Positions 36,376 through 48,220 of a stretch of 64,000 nucleotides of DNA are shown here, piece after piece; position 1 is the first letter of the stretch; each line of letters starts with the position of its first letter. The position numbers were made by a program, and so were the translations under genes. The notes beneath the pieces were generated by a model that saw nothing but the letters and a program-made list of their open reading frames with translations, made no database searches and was not told where the DNA came from. Origin of the DNA: Morinoia aosen (taxonomy: Eukaryota > Arthropoda > Malacostraca > Amphipoda > Talitridae); the NCBI GenBank assembly GCA_030386875.1, contig CM059579.1, positions 90,834,253 through 90,898,252 of the forward strand, given 5' to 3'.

Positions 36376-36775
36376 AGGATTCTCATCTTGGGCAAAAGAA
36401 ATGAAATATAATAAGGCTATGGAAACGATTTGAGCGGCCCATTTTCAGTTTAGTAACCATCCTCATGCGTCAGAAGTCTCGAACGTTCGAGTAAACACGA
36501 GTCATGATTTAATGAAAGTATACATGCGAAGAGAAGTTGGGCGGTGCCCTGAGCAAGTAACCTCTATCTAAATGTGATACCAGCAGTACTCTTGGAAATT
36601 CCACGGTCAATGTCGTCGTTATGCTAGGTGGACCCGTGAACTTGTGCAAGACGCATAACTAGCCAACGAACACCAACCACAGTAGTCACCGCCCAAAATT
36701 AGGGAAATAAATAATCCCATGAAGTCAATTTACAAAAAACCTCGCAGTGAGAACACTACACAATACTTGCGAGTG

Positions 36776-36847
36776 TCAGCTGCGGGCATGCGGGGAGCTG
36801 CGGTGCAGGGGCGGGGCCGGGGGTGGCGGGCTGGCCTCTTGCGCCTC
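36776..36847 (-). CDS. Possible terminal exon of an unidentified gene
   Basis: On the minus strand an acceptor 'tctgtgcag' precedes a 23-codon frame reading EAQEASPPPPAPPLHRSSPH and then ARS, with a TGA stop at 36776-36778. The stretch is sharply GC-rich in AT-rich surroundings, like the Su(z)12 exons. Entry is phase 0, which fits the candidate exon at 44976-45053. I do not recognise the protein, and chance is not excluded. Confidence 0.25.
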   Translation of the reverse strand, partial: EAQEASPPPPAPPLHRSSPHARS

Positions 36848-36996
36848 CTGCACAGATGCTGCGGGTCGTAATATCTGTATTGTACTGCACATTGTAATGT
36901 TAGGGCATCCATTGCTTGATTGACCGGGATTGCGATAATTTATGGTTAAATATAACATCGCGAGCTGAAAAGAAGAGAGAATTATGAGTGAGTTCA

Positions 36997-37270
36997 AGCC
37001 TCCTTAACCACAAAAAAGTTGCGGAGAGGGAGAGATGAAGGCACCATTCCGTAAAGAGTTATGGGAATAGGGGATGAATGCACAAAGCGTATCTTCTCAT
37101 CTTCTGTAAAGATACAGCAAGATTTAAAGAAGTATGTGAAACAAGATAAAAGTTGAAAAAATTAATAGGTGCTGAAAAACAGTACAGCTGTCAACCGAAA
37201 AAAATGGTCAGTAACAAAACAGAGAACCTTTTCTATTTCAACAAAAGGAAGGCCTGCCGAACATTCAGTA
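36997..37270 (-). mobile_element. SINE type A, reverse orientation
   Basis: Read on the minus strand it has the family words 'ggtgccttcatctctccctc', 'cagcacctatta' and 'aacaaaatgg'-type spacing, but lacks the head. Diverged. Confidence 0.7.
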
Positions 37271-37473
37271 ATGTGACACTGCTTGATGTCCTGAGTTCAT
37301 TTTCCCCCTCTACACCTCCACTACTGACCAGCACACCAGCACCATCAATGATCGCTAAAAACATAAACGATGTAATTTAGTTGGTCAATTTAAAATAGGG
37401 TTGATTCCTTTCTCATTTGTTGAAACAGAAAGAGTGTGATGAGAGTATCTGTGATACAAGTACAGGCTTAATT

Positions 37474-37690
37474 CTGTTAAGCGGCGGACTTAACAGAAAT
37501 TTAACGCTCAATTCAAATGAAAATCAATTTTATAGATTAACTTGAAAAATTGTATTCAGGAAACGGATCCTGTTTTTATTTAGTTTTGATTGAATATTTA
37601 TGAAAATTGAGTTTGTGATTACTGGTCAGTCAACAGCATCACAAAAATCCCCTCAGTGACCACCGGTGGGTCACACCACACTTACCGTGC
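37474..37690. repeat. TTAA-associated MITE copy
   Basis: An AT-rich copy of the family at 38830-39054. It shares 'ttaacgctcaattcaaat', 'aaaattgagtttgtgattac' and the terminal palindrome region 'gtgaccaccggtgggtcac'. Confidence 0.6.
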
Positions 37691-38497
37691 TACCTCCCCT
37701 ATTTTCCCTACATTAATCCATGAGGTGCACACGGAACAAATAACCAGAAAGCATTAGAATCCAGTTTGTTCATTTATTGGTTGCCTGCGTCTGTTGATAC
37801 TCAGAATACCTGAACACTTCACAAAGTTAGGAATTTTCAGTTTTGCATTAAAACAATTATATCTTCTGAAATTCACTTGAGAGTCACCTTAGCACAAAAA
37901 TATAGGTAGACCACTTAAAAAGTTAACAAAGAGTACAGAATGAAAATACAGTTTATTTAAAAATCGCTTCACGATTGAATAACAAAACTTGGAAAAAACG
38001 CCATCATTTCTGACAACGAAGGCCCTTTCGCAACACTGATGACAGTGTTCAGGAAATTTCAATTGTTTTTACTGAAAATAAAGTAGCCGTCTTGTATAAA
38101 TTTTGGGTCGCTGAACACGAATATTTTTATAAAAATTCTCTCCTGGCTCAGCGTTTAATAGCGCTATGGGACATAATTACGAAAAGTCAAGCAAACGCGA
38201 CAGACGAAAAACTAAACTTTGTTGATGATTAATGTTTCTAAGGAAAAAAATTTGCTCTCTTTTACATACAATGTTGAACCGTTGAACTTCGCTCATTAGG
38301 AAATCTCATACGTTGAAATGAGACATGAGGTTGTCCGCATAAATTAAATTTTAGAGTACATTGAGACGGCGTTTCCATGACTGCCTGAGCTAACCAAGTG
38401 AGCGAATAACATACAGTCGCGTACTTCCCTCATAACCTCATGCTGCAACTGTTCGTTATATCGGCAGCACGCCTCATGACGCTCAGCTTACTTTGCT
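37691..38497. other. Intergenic DNA, nothing recognised
   Basis: AT-rich, with no supported gene or repeat. Confidence 0.5.
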
Positions 38498-38630
38498 CAC
38501 TTCTGGACGTGTGCTCCACTTCCGGACGTGCACCCCACTTCCGGACGTGTACCACACTTCCGGACGTGTGCTTCACTTCTGGACGTATACCCCACTTCCG
38601 GACCTGCCCCCCACTTCCGGACGAGTGCCA
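38498..38630 (+). repeat. 19-bp tandem repeat, seven copies
   Basis: 'ttccggacgtgtgctccac'-type units start at 38501, 38520, 38539, 38558, 38577, 38596 and 38615. All + frames stay open here because of the repeat, not because of coding. Confidence 0.92.
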
Positions 38631-38640
38631 TCACACACAG

Positions 38641-38814
38641 TCACGGACCCGTGGTACGGGGCCACGGCACAGACCACCAACGCTGCGGCCACAACGGCGT
38701 CCTGCGCTGCCGTGTAAGGAAGTCGAGCGCTGCGGCGGCCTCTCACGCCTCGCTGCCTCCAGCGGGCACTGCCGGCCCGCCCTCTGCCTGGCGCCACCGC
38801 TTCGTGTACGGCAA
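38641..38814. other. GC-rich island, possible exon
   Basis: It is bounded by 'cacacacag' on the left and 'ggcaa|gtgcgt' on the right, so it looks like an exon on the + strand. All + frames are nearly open, and so is the minus strand. No frame matches a family I know, so I leave the strand open. Confidence 0.2.
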
Positions 38815-38829
38815 GTGCGTTTAGACATC

Positions 38830-39054
38830 TTAGCATTTTGACTGCGGCATGTAAAGCTGAACTTTAAAATTTAACTCAAATTTAAAATCAATTGTAGTAA
38901 GCAATTTTGAAAACAGCAAACATTAACTAGACCGTGCCATCATTTAGCTTTAATTATTAATTTATAAAAATAGAATTTCTAAATACTTGCCAGAGCATTA
39001 TGAAAATAACGCTCCATGTACCACCGGTGGCTCACGTTGCAGTCAAAGAGTTAA
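38830..39054. mobile_element. TTAA-flanked MITE, best copy
   Basis: The left end 'ttagcattttgactgcgg' and right end 'gttgcagtcaaagagttaa' form imperfect terminal inverted repeats with TTAA-like termini. The near-terminal palindrome is 'accaccggtggc'. Length is about 225 bp. TTAA ends suggest a piggyBac-type non-autonomous element (inference). Confidence 0.6.
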
Positions 39055-39221
39055 GCAATGAAGTGTTCATTTTAAAATAGGATTAATTTTCACACACTGA
39101 TTCCACGGTGTAAATTTGTTATAGGTTAACGGAACTATTTTTTATAACACACATGCTTGAAAATGAACTTCAGCCATAGTGCACCTAATTTACTTTGCAC
39201 AAGCACAGATTAGATTCAATG

Positions 39222-39567
39222 TTAGTTTAAGCCTCCCTGACAGCAACAAAAGCGTTCCCAAGAGAAGAAGGAGGAAGGTACGATTTAGGATGGAGTTAAG
39301 GGAACGCGGAATCTATGTGCAAGGTGCATAGAAACAGTAAGTTGAGAAAGAAGCTTAAGAAACAAGATAAAAGTTAAAGAAGAAAGCAGTAGGTGCTGAA
39401 AAACACGACAGAGTGTACCGAAGAAAGATGGTCCGTAGCAAAACAGAAAACCTATTCTATTTTAACAAAGGGAAGGCCCATCTAACTTTTCTTTCGGGAC
39501 CTCACATATTTCCGTGGGAGTTTTAATTCCCATAGAGACAACGGCTGTACCCCCCTAGGGGAGGTAC
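39222..39567 (-). mobile_element. SINE type A, reverse orientation
   Basis: A nearly full-length copy in reverse. It runs from 'gtttaagcctccctgacagc' to the head 'acccccctaggggaggt', with 'aggtgctgaaaaacacgaca' in the middle. Confidence 0.8.
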
Positions 39568-39990
39568 AAACACAAGTAAAACTTTTCTCAGAAATGACAT
39601 TTTTCATTTCGCATTCTTTCTTTAGGTAATATGGTACATTTGAGCAAGGATCTTATTTGCACGCCGAAAATTTTCTTCAAAATTGGGTCCAATAGTGTAC
39701 GATAATAACTCTGGCAGCCTGTGCTCGAGTCGCGCTGCTTTGGAATGTTCAGGATCTGGTGACGCCTCAATTACAAGCTCTGGCACCAGCTACTCACTGT
39801 AGTGAGGACCACTTGGCTGTAGAATAAAGCGTGCTGCGTTCGGACGCCAACAGAAGTGAAGTGCGAGTTGCTCCAACCTTCCTCTCGAGTCTCATGCGGC
39901 CGGTTTCGAGCAAAACCTTCACTTCTTACGTACTTAATTTGCTCATTATTTCGCATATGATACGCTTGGATTTGGAAGAATTAAAGCTCC
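39568..39990. other. Intergenic DNA, nothing recognised
   Basis: A short unique stretch between a SINE and a MITE copy. Confidence 0.5.
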
Positions 39991-40210
39991 TATAACACGT
40001 TAACTACGATGGGTTAAACGGAAGTTCAATATTCAATTCAAATATAAATTCAATAGACGTAGGTAATTTTAAAAATAGCAAACATTAGCTGTATTGTGCC
40101 CTCATTTAGCTTCTATGAAGAATTTATAAAAATTGAATTAGTAACTGCAGGTCGGTCAAGAGCATTATGAAAATCCCCTCAATGACCACCAGTGGGTCCC
40201 TGCGCAGGAA
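39991..40210. repeat. TTAA-associated MITE copy
   Basis: It starts 'ttaactacgatgggttaaac' and ends 'gaccaccagtgggtccctgc'. The internal words 'aaaatagcaaacattagctg' and 'gtgccctcatttagctt' match the other copies. Confidence 0.65.
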
Positions 40211-41925
40211 ACGCGGTAATACTAATCGCATTCTTATCACATTCGCATTTATAAAACACAGTCGTTTTTATTTCATCGACAAATCAAAGAAGACGAAAAG
40301 AATAGTCACTTTCACTATTTTCTCTTCTTATGCATGTGCATTACTTCGAGCTAAGCGACTCGTCTATCTAAAATAATTGGTCACTTCACTCGTCTCGTGC
40401 CTAGTTTTATAATTGATCAAGTAATTAGTCCCACACATGCTCGATCACGGCAGACAAAGCAACTGACTCGACAGTTAAAGTCACTCCCATGTAAAAAAAG
40501 TTTTAACCGAATTTTTCTATCAAGAAAAAGTTCGTAAGGCTTAGCGAGCAAAAAATGGTAAAACGCGTATAGCCAAAAGTTACTTGATCAACTCTAGTTT
40601 TATGACTGCATTGCTGTGTAAAGTCCTGGCACTGCTTTGACATGCTCACAGTTATTGATTTTAATGACTTAAAGTTTTGTGAATTGCGATAAAACAAAGC
40701 TACGCATGCCTATTTAAAGTTGAGTTTTTCTAGGGAGAGTTACAACCTCAGACTTGGTCGTAAGGAAAACAACCATTTGGGACGCGGTCTGATGAACGAG
40801 CGCATGACAGGCGGGCAGGTGAATTGCGTCGAGTGACTAGGCCTTGCAGTGGTGGTGCGGCCTACACTTTCTCTCGCGCTGTGCACTGCGCCAGGTGCAG
40901 TGTACACTGCACATGTTCTTGCACTGTACACTGCGCGCTAAGAGTAGCATTAATTTTTCAGTCCTCTGATCCATCCATATATTCAATACGGCATTGAAGC
41001 CTTGCATAGTATTGATAGAAATAAAACAGAATATTTTCATTGAAAATAGTGGAAATAGGCTCATAGAGCTCTCTTCAACTTAGAATACAACACCCACACA
41101 AATACTTTATTCAAAAACTTAAAACTTCTGAAAATGGCTGATTACTGCCCATTTTCCCATGGAGGTTTTATGTACAACATGCTCAATGCTAAAAATAATT
41201 CTGACTAACAAAATAAACTTTAAGCTCAAACTGACCCTCGTGATTACTTGAAGATGAACAGAAATACGCTCCTGCTCCCTCATAACTCAAAAAGCCAGAC
41301 CTTAAGACCTTCCAGACCTTAAAAGGTCTGGAATGTCATGACGCATTAACGTGTGCGATGCTCCCCCTCACTCGACTTTCAAAATTGGGCTTAAAGCTCA
41401 CTTGTTCTCAAATTATTAAACAGATGAAAAATCAAATTTCTGTACTTTACCCTTCACCATGACACGAGGGTAGGAAAACCTATAATTATAAAGTTTCCAT
41501 GAAAAACGAGAAATGTGATGCGGAAAAAAACGTTAGCTAGGATATCAAACCATACTGTCACCCATTTTGATATTAGCATATTTTTCTTAAACACTTAACT
41601 TGTTCTAAGTTGAAAATATAAACACACGAAGTTAATTACCATATTTTATTGCAGAATTTGTTCATCTCTCGATAGGTAGCTACAGGAACCTTATAGCTAA
41701 TTTTACCCATAATGCAAATATTGTTTACTCTTAGATATTAAGTTTATTATTCTGTTTTTCTTGTAGCACCGAACATGCTTGTGGTAAGCAAATCTTTTAA
41801 CCCTTAGAAGCCTTATTAAATAATGAAGGCATCTACGGATGCTTTATTTCCAATCAAGCCTGATACATATCACCTTGTACATTGGATTTTCAAATGCCTT
41901 ATAACTAACGCCATGACGCCATGAC
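40211..41925. other. Intergenic DNA, nothing recognised
   Basis: It includes a short inverted repeat at 41312-41331 ('ccagacctt' and 'aaggtctgg') and a repeated 'tgcactgtacactgcgcg' motif near 40900. No gene. Confidence 0.5.
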
Positions 41926-42102
41926 GCTTTCACCCGGTCAAGACCGGTACCCATTTCAGACACCTGGGTAGAGTGGGGTATTGTGCTTGGAAATTTTCTC
42001 CTATACCCAACAGAGAAAATCGCCACTGCCAGCGCCGAGTTTCGAACCCGGGTCCCGGCCGCACGGCGGCAGAACCTCTAGCACATGGCTATCGCGAGCA
42101 CG
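41926..42102 (-). mobile_element. tRNA-derived SINE
   Basis: On the minus strand the A-box-like 'tagccatgtgctagagg' (42075-42091) and B-box-like 'gggttcgaaactc' (42037-42049) have tRNA-like spacing, followed by a non-tRNA body down to about 41926. The acceptor stem does not pair, so it is not a working tRNA gene. Confidence 0.65.
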
Positions 42103-44975
42103 TTATTATTAATTAGAAATCGTTGCTGAAATTTTTACTTCACTCCCATCTAATTGTAAATTTCAGCTGGAATATTCACCCTTCTTCCATGTAATGAGAA
42201 ATTAACGCTGAAAATTTTACTGCCTTCCAATTTAGTTATAAATTTCAGCTGAAGTTGCTCCCAATGCATGGAGGTCACTGGCCAATCTGGTCTCTGTTCC
42301 TTTTCTCGAGCGAAAATTTAATATCTGTTGAAACCCTGTTCACTCTTGCATTGAAGGTAACCATAGGAGTCCCAGTACAATACCTCAATTTCCTATTGGT
42401 TGTGCGAGCATAACACGCAGCAACAGTTAACTGCAAAAAATTAGTGAAGCAGGACATCTCAGTCAAAAATTTAAAATTCTTCCGACTGCCCAGCGGGAGT
42501 TTCGAAGAAACTATTCACTTTCATCTCCAATGTTTTAAAAATCCCGAGTCTGGAATATTTTTCATTGAACTACAGGTTAGGTTATCTATTGATGAGAACA
42601 GGAGTGCCAGTCTAAGAATGAAAAACGTTGTCGAGATTTCCTCACCCCGCTTTTCCTAAGGTGTAGAACATATTTATGCATGTTTCGATGCCCTCAACGG
42701 ACTATTTGAAATTTGCTTATGACTTACAAGCAATAGCATTACAGTCTGTTTCATGAACAGGTGTTGGAACCGAGCTTCACGGGCGTGGTAAAGTAAGCCG
42801 ATACTCTAAGCACGCTAATGCACAAAGGGAACGCGTGAGACTTACAAGTTGAAATTTCACATGCAACAGAAGAACAGTAAAAATAATGACTAGCGGAAAC
42901 TGCATTTATTTGAGCAATATTTTTGAAACCCTGTTATCGGAGAAACAAAGGATAGCTAAAACAGCAAATCGTAAAAACAAATTTTCATGTCATTTTCAAG
43001 GGGATAATTTTAAAATTACCATGTGTAATAGATTTCCCTTCGACTCATGGTTCAAGCATAAGGTTCGACTTTCACTTGCTTCGCGTCCTCCTCTTTCCTA
43101 CGAATTGAGTTGTTCACGTTGTGAGTCACGGCTCGACCAAACGCTTCTTGAAACACAAGTGCCAGGACAGGATGGAGAGGCTTCTGCTCACACGTCTTCC
43201 CAGGTCTTCCATACGGTCATATGCAATTAATTGAGCATTTCACTTAGAATTATACACAGTAAGATTAAAATTCGATTCTAAAAATTCAGACACACCCCCT
43301 AGAGTGGGTGCGACCCATACAGCAGGCAACATTCCGCGGCAGAGTGTGACCTCCAACATCCGATTTACCAGACTTCGTTGAAAACACAACATAGTTGATC
43401 TTCGCTTATGCGCTACGGGAATAATTCGTTCATAATATCATGAGAATTTATCATTCTCCGCTGAGCTATTGAAGTTCTGATATGCTAAGGATAGACGCGA
43501 ATCGTTCATCTCACACCCTCATAATTGGTGTCTCAGTGAGCTCTTTTTAGAACGCAACCCGTGGACCGTCGGGAAGAAGAATTGAAAATCCGACCGACGC
43601 CTCACCGCCCGCAGTCCCAAGCGTCCACCTCACACCTTTTTAAGTGTTCTTTTCATTTAAACTTTAATTACAGAGAGGTTCACAAGTGAATCCTTTTGTC
43701 TGAAATAGGGCAAGTTGTCTGACAAGCGAAGTATTTTTTCTTGCTTTTAAATGTACAAAAACAAGTATGAGGTTCATGATTAGGCCGTTGAATTGCCTTT
43801 GGTAATGTATCTGATGGCCCAATCGTTCTGTGACTAAAAATGGCTAAAAATTCTTGAACAGAATCGGTGTAACAGTCTTAGGGCAAATTGCCTGAGGGAT
43901 TCACAATTTTCGTTCCACAAAAAGTTCCGATAAGCGATTAAGTTTACACATTCAAATCCGCGGTTGGAAAACTTTGTACTAACATTTCGATTTAAAACGC
44001 AGTAAGAGCTGAGTATAATTTGCCGTTCTAAGACGCAGTAATAACAAATCGTTTTGTACAATAATTCATCCACTGCTATTATTATTATCGCTCAAACATA
44101 TTCTTTCCTGACAGGCTCTGTAATTTTCTGTATATTACCATATAAAAGTGAATGGTCGATAGGGTTTGACGGAAAATTTTACAGGACCAACAATAAATGT
44201 AATAAAAAAATCGTGACAATTTATCTTGTAATGGGAAACAAAAGAAAAACTGTGGCATTTTTCCCTCAAGAGAGTTGCATGCTAGATTAACAGCATCATT
44301 GAACAGATCTAAAAGCATTAATGACTATAGTTCATGCTCGTTTCTGATCAAGTTAATTTATGACGAGAATTTTCCACTTTTGGATTGTGAGAAATAAGTT
44401 GTCAATAGTTCGTTAGTCAGGTATTGGTTGGGTAGATTATGTCAGATGACTGTTACTCTTCTATGGTTATGCAAACCCGGTGTTGTGTGCATAAGCTCGA
44501 AATCAAGTCGTGTGGGAAGTTTTCTGAAAATAATGATCGTTTTTTTTTCATTTCTTCATCAATGTAAAAATTCAGAAGCACATTATCTTACAGAGAAACA
44601 GTTGAGTATTTAAGTTGGAGCACTTTTTACAGTGACAAGTTGGTCCACTTTTCAACGTAAGAACCAAGTATTGAATTATTAATTTTTCTACAGGCACCTG
44701 TATGTTTAGTAGAAAACGATATGAAAATATTTACATCGTTATAGCTGCTGTTGTGGAACTCAAAATATTATTCACCTCGAGTACTGCGAGATTGGAACTG
44801 TGTCGAGACTTGGTGCAAACAAAGCAACGTTGTTTCGATCTGTGCTCTGGAGAAAAACATATCTATCGTCTTTGTAAAGCCATTTTATGCGAGCGACTAC
44901 ACCATAGTACCTCTTTATTTCTGAGCCGTCTCGTCAACTCATGGATGAACGCAGAAAGTTTCGTCCGCGCCGCAC
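42103..44975. other. Intergenic DNA, nothing recognised
   Basis: About 2.9 kb. A 114-codon frame at 42886-43230 has AT-rich composition unlike the Su(z)12 exons and no recognisable motif. I do not call it. Confidence 0.5.
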
Positions 44976-45053
44976 CTGGAGAGCAGCTCGGGCGCTCATG
45001 AGCATCTCCTGCGGGACGTACGTGCGCCCGAACTGGGTATTGGGCTGAGCTTT
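44976..45053 (-). CDS. Possible exon of an unidentified gene
   Basis: On the minus strand a pyrimidine-rich acceptor 'cctcgctgctttag' precedes a 26-codon frame, KAQPNTQFGRTYVPQEMLM then SARAALQ, which ends at a donor ctccag|gtgcgg. Entry and exit are both phase 0. Composition is GC-rich. It could splice in frame to the candidate terminal exon at 36776-36847. I do not recognise the protein. Confidence 0.28.
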
Positions 45054-45117
45054 CTAAAGCAGCGAGGTCCTGCGAGCTGCTTATGGTGCGCTCCTCCATG
45101 CCTCGCTCAGGTCAGGC

Positions 45118-45204
45118 CTATGAGTGCAGGTCTGTGGGGGTGCTCGAGTAGCCTCCATCCAAGTTAGCTTCCATCTCTTGTCGCCCGATCGCAATCCATG
45201 TAGA
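45118..45204 (-). CDS. Possible alternative terminal exon
   Basis: On the minus strand the strong acceptor 'ctttgaccttttatcag' opens a 28-codon frame, STWIAIGRQEMEANLDGGYS then STPTDLHS, ending in TAG at 45118-45120. It lies 64 bp upstream (in the minus sense) of the candidate exon at 44976-45053, so the two could be alternatives, or one may be spurious. Confidence 0.25.
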   Translation of the reverse strand, partial: STWIAIGRQEMEANLDGGYSSTPTDLHS

Positions 45205-45251
45205 CTGATAAAAGGTCAAAGGCTCAGGAAATAGTCACACTGAAGGAATAC

Positions 45252-45803
45252 ATAGAATTTAATCGAGAGCTCAAAGTCTAGTCACCCCCAGAAACAGTTA
45301 ATGAATCTGGTACGGGAAGACACTGCTTCCACAAGGTTTTTTCAAATGAAATAAATGTACGAGGAGTTCGTGAGACTCGAACTCAGGACTAGAGATCACC
45401 ACGCCAACACGCTATCGACTGCGCTATCGATCACCCAAAAGGTGATCGAAGCACAACGAAAGCAATGTTTGGCACAGTGAGCAGTCGATAGCGTGTTGGC
45501 GTGGTGATCTCTAGTCCTGAGTTCGAGTCTCACGAACTCCTCGTACATTTAAAAAAAACGAAGAAACGAAAAAACGAAAATTTTTTTTATGTATCGAGAG
45601 GAACTTCGTTCCTCTCGATACATATGGGAATAAAATATATCTGTCAGGACAGTGCGCCTGCTTTCACTGTGCCAAACATTGCTTTCGTTGTGCTTCGATC
45701 ACCTTTTGGGTGATCGATAGCGCAGTCGATAGCGTGTTGGCGTGGTGATCTCTAGTCCTGAGTTCGAGTCTCACGAACTCCTCGTACATTTATAGAATTT
45801 AAT
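45252..45803. mobile_element. Inverted dimer of a tRNA-derived SINE
   Basis: Perfect 127-bp arms lie at 45353-45479 (-) and 45665-45791 (+), with a third partial copy (+) at 45481-45550. Each holds a tRNA-like promoter ('gatagcgcagtcgatagcg', B-box 'gagttcgagtctc'). The middle copy is followed by a T8 run at 45581-45588, a possible Pol III terminator. The unit is flanked by 'atagaatttaat' at 45252-45263 and 45792-45803, a probable 12-bp target-site duplication. Confidence 0.75.
45588..45624 (+). repeat. 17-bp-stem hairpin
   Basis: 'atgtatcgagaggaac' and its exact reverse complement are separated by 'ttc', with one more flanking T-A pair. It sits directly after a T8 run. Confidence 0.92.
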
Positions 45804-46420
45804 GTTCAAGCATTTCGCAGAATCGGTCGATTGCAATGATTACTCTTTGGAATAGTAGAATTTTGATTCCAATGAACTAAAGCGAATCCTGAAGTTATTT
45901 CATCGACTATTAATTTTAACCACAGTTATATTTGGTTAAGAAACGACACATATGTTTGAAACGTATTCCTCGGCGCACTTTCGTGAACTGCAGATTTTGT
46001 AGCGTTGAAGTCTTGCAATCTATGTTGGAGGACTTATTTTCTGTTCTTTGTTTCACTTCGTAACTCATTACTGTGCGCAAATAAACGATGTTTTGTTAAT
46101 TAGGTAGGAGAGTTTTTGCATTTATGCTATGTGTACAAAGTGCTCAGCACGTAAATTAATACTCACAGATTTATTGGCTGAATGGAGTTACACAAATGCA
46201 AATCCGATGCACTAAGTGGCCAAAATAAGTCTTGCGTTACATTTTTCTTTTTTATATATGATATTTTGCAGTATTATATTTAATATTTCGTTTTTTCAGT
46301 AAAATTGTAAGTGGCAACATTCTAGAAGTGTTTATCAAGTAGGAAAGCCTCGTTTTGGGCATTCATAGAATTCTAATTTTTTTGTGAGATATAATGACCT
46401 GCTGAAAAGACCTGTTTGAA
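45804..46420. other. Intergenic DNA, nothing recognised
   Basis: AT-rich, no gene seen. Confidence 0.5.
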
Positions 46421-46423
46421 TTT

Positions 46424-47400
46424 GACGAAGGACGATTTACTGGGCTTACCAAAGTGGAAAACTAACTCGAGACATCTGTGCAATAGCCGGCATGAATATC
46501 AAGACCATACAGGGAACAATAGTATGCTGGAAACAAGATGACGAACTTTGTTAATCGTGTGAAAATTGTGGAAGGCGTAACATTGTGGAAGATAGAGACT
46601 GATGCTATTTGAAGAGATTGCTGGTGAAAAATCGACGCTCATCAGCGCAAATTTAAACTAAAGAGCTTTATGAAAGTTCTAAATCAATTTTTAGAAGAAC
46701 TGTGCGTCAATAATTAAAAAAATTGTTTTAGGGAAGTGCAAATCTACCTGGGAGCCAGTACTTTCAGTGCGTAATCGGCAAAAATATTTGTTATTTACTA
46801 GAAACACCGTAATTGACCTGCTGAGGAATGAAAGCGTGTTATGTACTCCGATGAGTTCAGACTCACCCTCGCTCAAAACGATGGACGTGTATATAGGATA
46901 CATGGCCACAGCAACATGAAGGTATGGGTCCTTCTTGCATCGTCCAACTGTTCAGGCATCTGGAGGCAGCGTAATGCCGTCGTTCCTGAGATGAACATGG
47001 ATCTGCAACTCTTTGCCATAACGATATGAACTGCCAAGACTTTTTGCAAGTACTCTCTGACCGCGTTCATCTTTCCATGGATTTTTATTTTCCTAATAAC
47101 AGCAAGATCTTTCAGGACGACAATGTTCATACCTATTGGACTAGAAATGCTCATGATTGCTTCATTACAAATGAGAGGACATTTGAGCACAGGGACTGGC
47201 CGCCATAATATCCTGATTTAAACACGATTGAAAATTTACAGGATGAGCTTGAGAGGAACATATGTGATTCCATCGCCATTTCCATTAACATTGAGTACTT
47301 TGGGTGACAGGTTGCTTCAATTATGTGCGAAAAAAATTGCATAGGATTCAGAATCATGTAGAATCTTCGCCGGGTAGCGTGAAAGCTGCAAGTCCAGCTA
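46424..47400 (+). pseudogene. Decayed Tc1-like transposase
   Basis: Readable pieces fall in three frames. The N-terminal HTH has RDICAIAGMNIKTIQG, the middle MYSDEFRLTLAQNDGRVYRI matches the Tc1 block around FSDESRF and DGRVY, and the C-terminus has FQDDNVHTYWTRNAH, then DWPP, YPDLNTIENLQDELERNI, matching Tc1 DWP.QSPDLNPIENLWDELE. Many stops and frame changes mark it as old. The terminal inverted repeats are not clear to me. Confidence 0.85.
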
Positions 47401-47955
47401 AACGTTCAATCGCTCACCAATAAATTTCTGACGCGACTTTTTTTCGTCGTTTTCTGTATGTATAGACATCCCATATTTATCAGCTCACAAAACTTGCTGC
47501 CGAGCTTAGAGAACTCCGGAATTCCCTTGACGATACAGACCGACTTGCGGGAGGGTCAAATTCGTCTAGCCGATGCCATCGAGGCCTGTGCAGCACGCCG
47601 TCCTTCAGCTGTCGCCAGGACAAATGGCTCGCTAGATTTCTGTGGTATTTGAATAACTCAGAGTGATAGGGAAATTATTACAAAAATTCTGAGGTTAGAG
47701 CATTTCTGAGGAGTGACGGGCCTAGAGTGAGTCTAGAAAAAAGCTCTTCAAGTCTATGAGGGCATTTTGTTCAGTTGTTTGCTTCGACACACAAGAAGAC
47801 GTCACAGCCGCATCAATCCTTTGGTCTCGCGGTCAAATATTTTATACGAGAAAGAAAGTTTCTCTGCTTACTCGTCTTTACAGTTCCTAGACGCTTAAAA
47901 TTGGGGATGAAATTACTTCATAATTTAATAATGAATTGTAGCCTATTGTGTAGTA
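47401..47955. other. Intergenic DNA, nothing recognised
   Basis: A 64-codon frame at 47458-47652 is present without a recognisable motif. Confidence 0.5.
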
Positions 47956-48220
47956 CAATTGGAGGGCAAATATGCAGCGCGTCCTAACCCACAAATCAGA
48001 GGTCTAAACTGGAGAGTGGATTAAGTAATAATTTCACCTCATGGCGGCGTAGATGTTTTTCAGGCAAAGTGGCATAGTTCCTTGTTCAGATTCTAGTTGT
48101 TAACTTGGCTAGAAAAGCCAGTTTGGCAACCCTGCGATGAACACCACGCCTCTAACTCGAGTGTCCCAAAATTCTGTGTTTTGTGGGTTGGGACACTCTG
48201 CATATTTGCCCTCCAATTCA
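47956..48220. mobile_element. MITE with 39-bp terminal inverted repeats
   Basis: The arms are 47957-47995 and 48180-48218, 36 of 39 matching ('aattggagggcaaatatgca' outward). The flanks are compatible with a TA target-site duplication, which would suggest a Tc1/mariner-type element (inference). It has no coding capacity. Confidence 0.8.

Noticed and set aside
42886-43230. A 114-codon protein-coding gene
   Set aside because: AT-rich composition unlike the real exons, and no motif, splice signal or homologue that I can recognise.
45481-45550. Functional tRNA gene
   Set aside because: There are A- and B-box-like motifs but no pairing acceptor stem, and three copies are arranged as an inverted SINE dimer.
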